Below, in pieces: positions 1-6,041 of a DNA stretch of 6,699 nucleotides. This DNA comes from Verrucomicrobiota bacterium. Lineage in GTDB: Bacteria > Verrucomicrobiota > Verrucomicrobiia > Chthoniobacterales > UBA10450. How positions within the stretch are numbered: the first letter of the stretch is position 1; every line of letters starts with the position of its first letter. The DNA lies in the NCBI GenBank assembly GCA_003219925.1, contig QHQU01000157.1, positions 1 through 6,699 of the forward strand, given 5' to 3'. Below the pieces are notes generated by a model, which saw nothing but the letters and a program-made list of their open reading frames with translations, made no database searches and was not told the origin of the DNA. The translations under genes and the position numbers were made by a program.

Positions 1-448
1 CGATTTTGCCGTGCTCTTGAAAAGATGCGGGGAAGATGCTCGGCGCGAGCATCACGACGGCGCTATATATATACGCAACGCCGACGCCCATCGCGATGAG
101 CGTAAACATGTTGGGCGACCGGTTGCGGATCGATTGCCAGCCGCGAACAAAAAACGGCCAGCCGCACCAAAGCACCACGGGCGTGCTTAAGAGAAATTGC
201 AGCCAACGCGACCCATCGCTTGCCACCCAGATCGGCGCATTCGGAAAAACATGCGCCATACCGAGCACAAAGACCGGCAACGACAGGACGGCGCCAATCC
301 AGAATCGTCGGGTCATGTCTCGCAATTCCGCATTATCCTCTTCGCTGTGGCCGATCGGAGTTTTCGGCTCAAGTGTCATGCCGCAGATTGGGCAATTGCC
401 CGGATGATCCTGTTCGATTTCCGGATGCATCGGACACGTGTAGATCAT
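1..448 (-). CDS. Copper-type P1B ATPase, N-terminal part (runs off left edge)
   Basis: This is the first 149 codons of a heavy-metal P-type ATPase, open to the window edge with no stop. Family knowledge says such pumps use ATP to export Cu(I), or a similar soft metal, from cytoplasm to periplasm. Residues 3-10 read YTCPMHPE and residues 19-24 read CPICGM. This is the Cys/His/Met metal-binding domain that replaces the GMTCxxC domain in one branch of copper ATPases. The stretch ELRDMTRRFW (41-50) leads into the first hydrophobic segment (51-68). A second follows at 83-101, and a third begins at NMFTLIAMGVGVAYIYS (113-129). The phosphorylation DKTG, CPC and ATP-binding motifs would lie beyond the window. 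The ATG shares one base with the stop of the upstream gene (TAATG, 450-446), which points to translational coupling. Family assignment is firm; copper specificity is inferred from the motif and neighbours. Confidence 0.93.
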   Translation of the reverse strand, partial: MIYTCPMHPEIEQDHPGNCPICGMTLEPKTPIGHSEEDNAELRDMTRRFWIGAVLSLPVFVLGMAHVFPNAPIWVASDGSRWLQFLLSTPVVLWCGWPFFVRGWQSIRNRSPNMFTLIAMGVGVAYIYSAVVMLAPSIFPASFQEHGKI

Positions 449-918
449 TACTTTTGTCCGCTCTTATTTGCGTGGCTCGACCAGTGAATCGCCCGAATGC
501 GCCACTTACCCTCTTGTTTCGTCAGAACGACCAACTCAACGCCGGTGCTGTCGATCTTGTGACCGTTGAGATTGCCTTGCGCGTGTGTGGTTGCGGTTGC
601 CCAAGCAAGATTGCCCTCGTGACGAACAGCTTCGTTTATGCGTGTGGTTTGCACGGCTATAGCGAAGGCGATGTCTTCGCCGAGATGTTCGCCCGCATAT
701 TCATCGCGCGTCTGCGCTGAGCCGGCTTCGAGAATGACCGCGTCTTCGGCCAGTAACGCCAGCGCAGCTTTGGCGTCACTGTGCGCGAGCGCGGCGTGAA
801 ACGCGTGCAGGGTTGAAAGTGGACCGGTGCTTTGCTCTTCGTTCGGCGCAGCATTGCTTACTGAGAGCAACGTCGGAACCGATGCAATCAGCAATACCTT
901 AACTATGCTCATGATCAT
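448..918 (-). CDS. Periplasmic NTF2/SnoaL-like (DUF4440-type) protein
   Basis: A 156-residue protein if started at 918, or 154 if started at the second ATG at 912. It opens with a signal peptide (MIMSIVKVLLIASVPTLLS, probable cleavage after VSNA). The mature part looks like the cone-shaped NTF2 fold: a helical start (LSTLHAFHAALAHSDAKAAL), then LLAEDAVILEAG, then alternating strands ending in WRIRAIHWSSH. Many such proteins are found beside copper oxidases, but I know of no defined reaction for this one. The start lies inside the 3' end of the oxidase gene, and the stop overlaps the ATPase start by one base, so it is translated between two copper genes. The frame stays open back to 1053. I rejected that longer start because it would put 45 charged residues before the signal peptide and overlap the oxidase gene by 155 bases. 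No clear Shine-Dalgarno is present, consistent with coupling. Confidence 0.85.
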   Translation of the reverse strand: MIMSIVKVLLIASVPTLLSVSNAAPNEEQSTGPLSTLHAFHAALAHSDAKAALALLAEDAVILEAGSAQTRDEYAGEHLGEDIAFAIAVQTTRINEAVRHEGNLAWATATTHAQGNLNGHKIDSTGVELVVLTKQEGKWRIRAIHWSSHANKSGQK

Positions 919-2242
919 GGTGTGTCGGAGGCGGGGATTGGCCTGCGGGAATTTCAACGTTATCGCGCCGCAGTTCATCGGCCTGTGCGAGACTCGCAAC
1001 CGTTCCTTCGGGATGTCGATACCAACCCGGGTCTGCATACGAGGTGATGCCATCGCGAATTTTTATTACAGTGAACATTCCGCCCATGGCGATGTAATCG
1101 AACGGCCCCGGTCCGCCCATCATCGGCAAACTGTTGCGTGGAACTGGCATCCCCATAGTTCCCATGTCAGCCATTCCGCTTTCACCCATTGTCATGTAAC
1201 CCGGAAGAAGTGAGGCGCGGATTTTCTCGTCCAACTTGCCGGGCTTGACTCCGATCGTGTTGGGAAATTTGTCGCCCATCTGCGTCATGGTGTGATGCGT
1301 CATGTGGCAATGCACCGGCCAATCACCGGGATTGTCCGCGACAAACTCAATTACTCGCGCGCTCCCAACCTGAACTAACACTGTCGTTTCGATTTGCTGC
1401 GCCGACTCCGGAATTTGACCACCATCCGTTTCAACCACGCGAAATGTATGTCCGTGTAGATGCATCGGATGGTGATCCATCGCACTCAGATTGACGAAGC
1501 GAATCCGAACTCGATCACCAAGCTTCGCTACCATCGGTTGTGTCCCCGGAAAAATGCGAGCATTCATCGAGAAGACATTGAAATCCGTCATCTCATTTGG
1601 ATTCGGGCGCATCGTACCCACATCAATGCGCCATTCGCTCAGCATGAAAGCGAAGTCGCGATCAACACGATACTTCGGTTGACGCGGATGAATTACGAAC
1701 AGACCCATCAAACCAAGAGCCATCTGCGTCATTTCATCGTGATGGGAGTGATACATGTGCGTGCCGTGCTGCCGGAGAGTGAACTCATACTTAAACGTCT
1801 GACCCGGCTTGATAGGCGATTGCGTCAGGCCGCTGATGCCATCCATTCCGTTGGGCAGAATGATTCCGTGCCAATGAATACTTGTCGCAGCCGGTAACTT
1901 GTTGGTGACGTAGATTCGGACTCGATCTCCTTCGACCGCTTCGATTGTCGGACCGTGGACCCGGCCATTAAATCCCCAGCAGAACGCCTCAAGACCGGGA
2001 GCGAACTCATGTTTCACTTCTTCTGCGATCAAGTGATAGACCTTCGCGCCATCAACGATTTTCCACGGCAACGAAACATTATTTGGCGTTATCGTCGGCG
2101 TATAATCGCGACCTGGTTGTGCCAGCGGAACGGTTGCCGTCGGCGATATTGTCTGCGCATTCGCAGGGATGACGCCGCGCAATAATGAAACGCCTCCCGC
2201 GGCAGCAGCTGTTCCTGTTAAGAATCTACGTCGTGTGATCAT
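899..2242 (-). CDS. Tat-exported short multicopper oxidase (copper oxidase)
   Basis: A 447-residue multicopper oxidase, probably oxidising Cu(I) to Cu(II) in the periplasm with reduction of O2 to water. The N-terminus TRRRFLTG (3-10) plus a hydrophobic stretch ending PANAQ is a Tat signal, as expected for folded copper enzymes. All four copper motifs are intact: HWHG (123-126), HMYHSH (162-167), HPMHLHGH (258-265) and HCHMTHHTMTQM (311-322). The last supplies type 1 ligands C312, H317 and axial M322; H258 is the fourth. Only about 90 residues separate the second and third motifs, against several hundred in CueO-type three-domain enzymes. The core (about 60-335) therefore looks like a two-domain oxidase with its type 1 site in domain 2. 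A Met-rich tail follows (MTMGESGMADMGTMGMP, 350-366), then a conserved-looking 370-412 block and a His-rich end (HHDHEHS). The start is 2 bases after the channel gene's stop and has a good ribosome site. Confidence 0.95.
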   Translation of the reverse strand: MITRRRFLTGTAAAAGGVSLLRGVIPANAQTISPTATVPLAQPGRDYTPTITPNNVSLPWKIVDGAKVYHLIAEEVKHEFAPGLEAFCWGFNGRVHGPTIEAVEGDRVRIYVTNKLPAATSIHWHGIILPNGMDGISGLTQSPIKPGQTFKYEFTLRQHGTHMYHSHHDEMTQMALGLMGLFVIHPRQPKYRVDRDFAFMLSEWRIDVGTMRPNPNEMTDFNVFSMNARIFPGTQPMVAKLGDRVRIRFVNLSAMDHHPMHLHGHTFRVVETDGGQIPESAQQIETTVLVQVGSARVIEFVADNPGDWPVHCHMTHHTMTQMGDKFPNTIGVKPGKLDEKIRASLLPGYMTMGESGMADMGTMGMPVPRNSLPMMGGPGPFDYIAMGGMFTVIKIRDGITSYADPGWYRHPEGTVASLAQADELRRDNVEIPAGQSPPPTHHDHEHS

Positions 2243-2244
2243 AA

Positions 2245-3624
2245 TTATCTTCCTCGCGCAATTTCTTTATTGTCGGTTAGCTGCAGCGTTTTTCCGTTAA
2301 GCGGGCCGCCGACCGCTTTTTCCAGCTCAGCACGCGCGACCCAGTAATCGCGCTGCGCTTCCACGGATTGCCGCGCAGCGTTGACTTCCTCCTGCTTCGC
2401 CCGCAGTAAATCGAATAAACTTATTTGCATCGCGTTGTATTGAAGCTGCGATTCTTCGACCACGCGGTGACGTAGCGGCAGGACGGTCGATTTGGAATAA
2501 TCGACAATCGCACGCGCATTGAGCATGCGGTCGCGCGCGGCGCGAACATCCGACCGAATCTCGACTGCAAGTCCAAGATAGCGCTGTTGAAGTTGACGCA
2601 GTTTTGCTTCGCCTCGCGCTTTGACGCCTTGTCCGAAATCAAAAAGTGGAATTGGAATTCTTATGATTGGTCCTGTCGAATGCTCCGATTGGATTTCATG
2701 AACATATCGACCACCAATTTCAAATTGCTGCGCCACCGCCTGAACGCGCGCGAACCCGAGACTCTGCGCCTGACTTAACGCTTCGTATCGCATCGCCACA
2801 AGATCGAGGCGTTGTTCGACGGCACGCGACTCCAAGCCGCCTGTTTTGACTTCGTTTTTTGGCGGATCAGGCAAGCGTGGCGCGATTGTCCATTCGGTTT
2901 GCTCACCCCACGCTCCGATTAGCTTGTTTAGTTTTTCACGCGTGTCGATCGCCAGTGCTTGTCCTTTTGCGACATCAAGTTTTGCCTGAACATGCATTGC
3001 CTCTTCGCTGGCAAGATCGAGATCGCGAGTGTTGCCCGCTTGATGAAGTTGTAATGCCGCTTCCGCGGACGCTGCGGCGGCCTTCTCAACTTCAACGCCA
3101 AGATCGCCGAGTTGCAGATTGCCTTGATGTTCGTAGAAGGCCGCGCGGACTTCGGCGACGATTTTCAGGATTTCATTTCCAACACGCGACTTTGCTGCTT
3201 CCAATTGCGCTTTCGCAGCGCGCTTACGCAACGGTAAGAATAAAACGTCGATAAATTCGGTTACCAATTCTGCTTCCAACGCTTGTCCGGGAAAACGTCG
3301 CTCGATGGAAAAAAGCGGATTTCTTAGCAGTCCCGCCTGGATTACATCGGCCTGTGCAATCCCGATCTCCTCGTAGGTTGCTTGCAATTCGCGATTGTTG
3401 AGCAACGCGATCTGAATGGCGCTATTCGGTGTGAGCGGACGCTTCAACAGTGCCCGAACGTAACGTTCGGCTTCGGCGTCTTGTGGCGTGCCTCGGTTCC
3501 ATTGGACACGCTCGCCGGTGCGCGACAAAATCGTGTTAGAAACGTTCTTGAACGATTCGTCCAGTGACGCTGCCGGGCACACGCTCGTTGCGAGAAAAAA
3601 GGCCAGACAGAGAATTGCTTTCAT
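2245..3624 (-). CDS. TolC/CusC-type outer-membrane efflux channel
   Basis: A 459-residue outer-membrane factor, about the family's usual length. It starts with a signal peptide (MKAILCLAFFLATSVCPAAS). The cysteine at 16 does not sit in a proper lipobox, so lipidation is uncertain. Two homologous OEP halves are visible. The first opens with LTPNSAIQIALLNNRELQAT (64-83), followed by IAQADVIQAGLLRNP. The second contains GPIIRIPIPLFDFGQG (318-333) and ends with YNAMQISLFDLLRAKQEEV (396-414) and YWVARAELEKAVGGPL. The long helical stretches between them match the periplasmic coiled-coil barrel. Family members form trimeric tunnels that complete tripartite efflux pumps, and the RNPLFSIERRFPG region and neighbours point to the heavy-metal CusC/CzcC branch. 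No adaptor or RND pump gene lies in this window, so its partner is unknown. The start overlaps the lipoprotein stop (ATGA, 3624-3621), so translation is probably coupled. Confidence 0.93.
   Translation of the reverse strand: MKAILCLAFFLATSVCPAASLDESFKNVSNTILSRTGERVQWNRGTPQDAEAERYVRALLKRPLTPNSAIQIALLNNRELQATYEEIGIAQADVIQAGLLRNPLFSIERRFPGQALEAELVTEFIDVLFLPLRKRAAKAQLEAAKSRVGNEILKIVAEVRAAFYEHQGNLQLGDLGVEVEKAAAASAEAALQLHQAGNTRDLDLASEEAMHVQAKLDVAKGQALAIDTREKLNKLIGAWGEQTEWTIAPRLPDPPKNEVKTGGLESRAVEQRLDLVAMRYEALSQAQSLGFARVQAVAQQFEIGGRYVHEIQSEHSTGPIIRIPIPLFDFGQGVKARGEAKLRQLQQRYLGLAVEIRSDVRAARDRMLNARAIVDYSKSTVLPLRHRVVEESQLQYNAMQISLFDLLRAKQEEVNAARQSVEAQRDYWVARAELEKAVGGPLNGKTLQLTDNKEIARGR
2249..2254 (-). 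promoter_or_regulatory. Ribosome binding site of the multicopper oxidase gene
   Basis: AGGAAG on the minus strand, 6 bases before the ATG at 2242. It sits inside the last codons of the channel gene. It fixes the oxidase start just before the Tat signal. Confidence 0.7.
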
Positions 3625-4070
3625 TCGGGCGGCGTCCCTTTCTTCTTCGGCCTTTGCTTCGCTGACTGCCGTTTCATTGCGTCGGAGGTTCGCTTCATTT
3701 CATCCGCCGTTTTCTTCATCTCATCAGCAAGCACTTTCTTTTCCGCCTCAACATCAGTTGGTTTCGCCTGCTGATCCTCCATCTGCATCTCGCCGTGCTG
3801 CATCCCTGGCATGTTGCCGTGATTCATGTGTTGCATGCTCTCCGCACTTTTCGCGTTGCTTGCGGTTTGACTCAGTTCGCCTTCGATCGCGACTGTTGTC
3901 TCATCGTGCGCGAGCAAGTTGTCAGGCGTCCGCACTGGAACGCGGATTGTTGCATCGGCCGGATTACCCGGTGGAAAAGGCAATGGAGTTATCGACGCGC
4001 ATCCCGCCAATAGTCCCGCGCCAACAATTGCGCAGACCAGTTTCGGCCGATCAACGCGGATGTTCATCAT
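3621..4070 (-). CDS. His/Met-rich lipoprotein with heptad-repeat tail
   Basis: A 149-residue protein of no family I recognise. The signal peptide ends in the lipobox LAGC (Cys 24), and the next residues, ASI, do not include an Asp +2 inner-membrane retention signal, so an outer-membrane lipoprotein is plausible. A Pro-rich stretch follows, then a metal-ligand patch at 79-98 (MQHMNHGNMPGMQHGEMQME) well suited to Cu(I)/Cu(II). The C-terminus holds three seven-residue repeats, ADEMKKT, ADEMKRT and SDAMKRQ (115-135), and a basic end (KQRPKKKGTPPE). They predict a short charged coiled coil. The start at 4070 (or the next ATG, 4067) overlaps the preceding gene by 20 or 17 bases; the open frame extends to 4130, but only 4070/4067 puts the signal peptide at the N-terminus. 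The stop overlaps the channel start. I infer a periplasmic copper buffer or an accessory to the channel; no enzymatic role is suggested. Confidence 0.82.
   Translation of the reverse strand: MMNIRVDRPKLVCAIVGAGLLAGCASITPLPFPPGNPADATIRVPVRTPDNLLAHDETTVAIEGELSQTASNAKSAESMQHMNHGNMPGMQHGEMQMEDQQAKPTDVEAEKKVLADEMKKTADEMKRTSDAMKRQSAKQRPKKKGTPPE
3635..3641 (-). promoter_or_regulatory. Ribosome binding site of the TolC-type gene
   Basis: AAAGGGA on the minus strand, 10 bases before the ATG at 3624. It lies within the 3' end of the lipoprotein gene and supports the ATGA-overlapping start. Confidence 0.5.
3666..3728 (-). repeat. Three tandem heptad codon repeats in the lipoprotein
   Basis: Three consecutive 21-base units encode ADEMKKT, ADEMKRT and SDAMKRQ. 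The protein repeats are close, but synonymous positions differ (for example GCT GAT GAG against GCG GAT GAA). The copies are therefore not a recent DNA slippage product. Confidence 0.7.
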
Positions 4071-4857
4071 GCTTGTGTTCCGGCGACACCGAAGGACTCG
4101 CGCTCTGGCTAGCCGATGGACTCGCACCACCGCTGACTTCTAATTGTTTGCGGCTTGCTTCGAGCTGAAGCCTGCTCGCCTCCAATTGCAGTCGGCTCGC
4201 TTCCAGCTGCTTCTTTTCTTCCTCGGTCTTTGGTTGTTCGGCACCGTTTGGCGTTTTGTCATGATCGGCGCGTTCCATCTGCGGCTGTGCCGATTCAGCT
4301 GGTGACTCTTCAGGGGCGTGCTGATGCGAATCGACCGCCTGTTGTTCGTCGCCATGATGATGTTCTTCAGCGCGTGCCGGTGGCGGAGATTCGAACCGGA
4401 ATTCCTTGTGACGGACGTGACCGCCTGCATATGAAATCCAGCCACCGATTCCAAGCGTGGTGAAACCCAGAACAAGAGCTGTTGTCGCAAGCGGCGTTGC
4501 CGTGCGCGGCCACTTGATCGGCACAATCATTCCAGCGGCTGCCAGTCCGGCGAGAATATAAAACGCGTAAATCAACTTCTCACCGCGCTCCATGTGCTCA
4601 TCGAGCCATTGTTCACCCGCGGGATCGGACATCGATTTGACTCGATCGTAGGCGGCTTGCCCATACGACAGCACTGGCCAGGCTGAGATGCCGCTGATGA
4701 ACACAAGCGCCAGCGCAATGATACTCGCAGGACGGCTGCGAAAAATCAGCGCCAGTGCTAATCCAATCACCGCGATCACAAGTCCGTAAACGGGCAACGG
4801 ATTAAGCAATACGTGCATGTATTCCGGATCGCTCAGGTGTTTGAAGAAAATGTTCAT
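4051..4857 (-). CDS. Four-helix inner-membrane protein with His-rich, heptad-repeat tail
   Basis: A 268-residue membrane protein. Four hydrophobic segments lie at about 21-39, 44-64, 94-113 and 120-144. The layout, with His 88 between helices 2 and 3 and GGHVRH (145-150) just after helix 4, recalls DUF2231-type membrane proteins. The usual HPxxVHFP start is not present, so this is only a topological likeness. The remaining 120 residues are hydrophilic. They contain His clusters (EEHHHGD at 165-170, DSHQH at 176-180), an acidic stretch, four heptads (QLEASRL twice, QLEASRK, QLEVSGG; 217-244), a Ser/Pro/Ala linker and a final HKHDEH. This suggests a metal-binding, coiled-coil tail; which side of the membrane it faces cannot be fixed from sequence, though context favours the periplasm. 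The start is 42 bases after the DUF305 gene. Its 3' end overlaps the lipoprotein gene. The function is unknown. Confidence 0.85.
   Translation of the reverse strand: MNIFFKHLSDPEYMHVLLNPLPVYGLVIAVIGLALALIFRSRPASIIALALVFISGISAWPVLSYGQAAYDRVKSMSDPAGEQWLDEHMERGEKLIYAFYILAGLAAAGMIVPIKWPRTATPLATTALVLGFTTLGIGGWISYAGGHVRHKEFRFESPPPARAEEHHHGDEQQAVDSHQHAPEESPAESAQPQMERADHDKTPNGAEQPKTEEEKKQLEASRLQLEASRLQLEASRKQLEVSGGASPSASQSASPSVSPEHKHDEHPR
4126..4209 (-). repeat. Four tandem heptad codon repeats in the membrane protein
   Basis: Four 21-base units (4209-4189, 4188-4168, 4167-4147, 4146-4126) encode QLEASRL, QLEASRL, QLEASRK and QLEVSGG. The first two are identical in protein but differ at most third positions (CAG CTG GAA GCG AGC CGA CTG against CAA TTG GAG GCG AGC AGG CTT). 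The repeat is an old one kept at the protein level. Confidence 0.8.
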
Positions 4858-4899
4858 CGCTCGTCACTCACCCTGACGTCGTGTCGGGGGGGCGACTGG

Positions 4900-5487
4900 T
4901 TAGGCAGGACCAAACCAGGATTGCGCCCAGTCCTTAAGCTGTTTGATCTCCGCCTGCTGATCTTTCGCCATTGTCGCCGCCAATTCCTTTAGCTCAGGAT
5001 GCGTTGCTTTCTTCTCGGCTTGTTCGGCCATTTCGACCGCGGCGTGATGATGCTTTGGCATCATCTCAAGAAACGCTTTGTCGAAGTCCGAGTCTTTCTT
5101 TCCGCTCAACATCGACATATGCATCTTCATGTCCTTGTCGGCAGCCTCGTTCGCGACTTCTTTCGGGGAAGCGTTGTACCAGCTCTTGAGCCAGCCGGTC
5201 ATCTTGTCGATTTCCGCTTGCTGCTTTGAGATCATCTTTTCGGCGAACTGCCGCAATTCGGCTCGCGCTGTGTGATCGCTTGCGAGTTTCGCCATCTCAA
5301 TCCCGCTGCGATGATGTTGAATCATCTGCTGCAAGAAGCTTTGCTCGAACTCCGCGCCCTTAAGCGCTTCGAGCGACGCATTCATCGGATCGGCTTTTCC
5401 GTTTGGATTATGCGCGAACGCGTCCGCCGCTGTGATGAGTGTGAAGGCCGCGAAAAATGGCACGATACGTCTTGTTTTATTCTTCAT
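4900..5487 (-). CDS. Exported double DUF305 protein
   Basis: A 195-residue protein with a signal peptide (MKNKTRRIVPFFAAFTLITA, likely cleaved after DAFA). Two copies of a DUF305 ferritin-like four-helix half are clear. Residues 47-103 contain FLQQMIQHHRSGIEMAKLA, and residues 135-192 contain FLEMMPKHHHAAVEMAEQA. Each is followed by a matching QQAEI(D/K) helix ending in W-x-x-S-W(Y/F). The HH and Met residues at equivalent positions are candidate metal ligands. Between the halves lies a Met/His-rich linker (DKDMKMHMSM, 118-127). DUF305 proteins are often found with copper-resistance genes and are thought to bind metal, but no reaction is established. The ATG is one base after the stop of the DUF3347-like gene (TAATATG). 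The frame extends upstream to 5667, but that start would add 60 basic residues before the signal peptide and overlap the previous gene, so I rejected it. Confidence 0.93.
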   Translation of the reverse strand: MKNKTRRIVPFFAAFTLITAADAFAHNPNGKADPMNASLEALKGAEFEQSFLQQMIQHHRSGIEMAKLASDHTARAELRQFAEKMISKQQAEIDKMTGWLKSWYNASPKEVANEAADKDMKMHMSMLSGKKDSDFDKAFLEMMPKHHHAAVEMAEQAEKKATHPELKELAATMAKDQQAEIKQLKDWAQSWFGPA

Positions 5488-5488
5488 A

Positions 5489-5899
5489 TTATTTTTGGAT
5501 TTCTCCGCACCCGACCATCCCTTTGCCGCCATAGGGATTGGAGATCGTCGTCGATGTTTGCACCCAATCTTTGTTAAGCATTGGGCAGTGGGCGACGTGA
5601 TAGCCGCTTTGACCGGCCGCTGTCGTCTTGGCGCGCGCGCTGAGTTTTTCGAACCCAGTTCGCGCATCCTTTAACGAATTTGCCTTGGCGATATCGCTCC
5701 CCGAATCGTCCAGTTCAGTTGCAGCCGCTTTCGCACTTGCCAAATCGTCTGCGGCTAAAGCGACGTGGATTTTTTCGTAGCTCGTCAGGAATTTCTTGTC
5801 CTGATCTGAAAGATTGGCCGCCTGTGCGAGGGATTGCATCGTTGCGAAAGCAATCGCCGCGCAGACCAGCGTTGTAAGTTTTTGTATTAGTATTTTCAT
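5489..5899 (-). CDS. Periplasmic DUF3347-like copper-binding protein
   Basis: A 136-residue protein with a signal peptide (MKILIQKLTTLVCAAIAFAT, cleaved near SLAQA-A). The mature 110 residues form a helical bundle: DKKFLTSYEKIHVALAADD (34-52), then an alanine-rich helix and SLKDARTGFEKLS. The end carries HVAHCPMLNKDW (101-112) and ISNPYGGKGMVGCG (119-132). This matches the DUF3347 signature in which HCPM, NPY and a final CG follow one another. The same domain is appended to some CusB-type adaptors and also occurs alone beside copper genes; here it is stand-alone. The Cys, Met and His residues are plausible copper ligands. It is followed after one base by the DUF305 gene. The frame continues to 5974, but the 25 extra residues precede the signal peptide and fall in the hairpin-rich gap, so 5899 is preferred even though its ribosome site is weak. 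Confidence 0.87.
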   Translation of the reverse strand: MKILIQKLTTLVCAAIAFATMQSLAQAANLSDQDKKFLTSYEKIHVALAADDLASAKAAATELDDSGSDIAKANSLKDARTGFEKLSARAKTTAAGQSGYHVAHCPMLNKDWVQTSTTISNPYGGKGMVGCGEIQK

Positions 5900-5938
5900 T
5901 TTCTTGATTGTGCTTGAATTACGGTTGTTGTGAGAAAC

Positions 5939-5957
5939 GGCAGCGCAGTGCGCAGCC
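5939..5957. repeat. Imperfect inverted repeat in intergenic gap
   Basis: GGC-A-GCGCA-G-TGCGC-A-GCC pairs with itself except for one A/A mismatch and a single-base centre. With so tight a centre the full hairpin cannot close as RNA; it may instead be a dyad for a protein dimer, or chance in GC-rich sequence. No T-run follows on either strand. Confidence 0.4.
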
Positions 5958-5969
5958 GAGGGAGACGCA

Positions 5970-5994
5970 GGCACGACGCAACGCGCGGCGTGCC
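5970..5994. repeat. GC-rich hairpin in intergenic gap
   Basis: GGCACG and CGTGCC form six pairs, then an A/G mismatch, then CGC/GCG adds three pairs around a five-base loop. It is stable, but no T-tract follows it on either strand, so it is not a standard intrinsic terminator. It lies in the 142-base gap between the Cys/His gene and the DUF3347-like gene. This gap (5900-6041) otherwise shows no gene and no convincing promoter. Confidence 0.45.
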
Positions 5995-6014
5995 AGGAAA
6001 GGAGCGAACGCGTG

Positions 6015-6031
6015 AAAACCCGATGAACGGG
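6015..6031 (-). terminator. Weak terminator-like hairpin after the Cys/His gene
   Basis: On the minus strand CCCG-TTCAT-CGGG is followed at once by TTTT, 11 bases after the TAA of the Cys/His gene. The stem has only four pairs and the T-run only four bases. It could cause partial termination or could stabilise the 3' end of an upstream message, but may be chance. Confidence 0.3.
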
Positions 6032-6041
6032 GCGCTGCGCG

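Noticed and set aside
36..407. Plus-strand open frame of 123 codons
   Set aside because: It is antisense to the P-type ATPase, whose CPMHPE and membrane-span sequence is unmistakable.
2859..3254. Plus-strand open frame of 131 codons
   Set aside because: It lies wholly antisense to the TolC-type gene and gives an Arg/Leu-rich sequence typical of a shadow frame.
3488..4168. Plus-strand open frame of 226 codons
   Set aside because: It is antisense to the channel start, the lipoprotein and the membrane protein tail. Its translation is rich in Ser, Arg and Ala with no recognisable domain, while the minus strand carries clear signal peptides and motifs.
4886..4892. Run of seven G in the gap between the DUF305 and membrane protein genes
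   Set aside because: It is non-coding and not placed in a convincing promoter, so phase variation cannot be supported.
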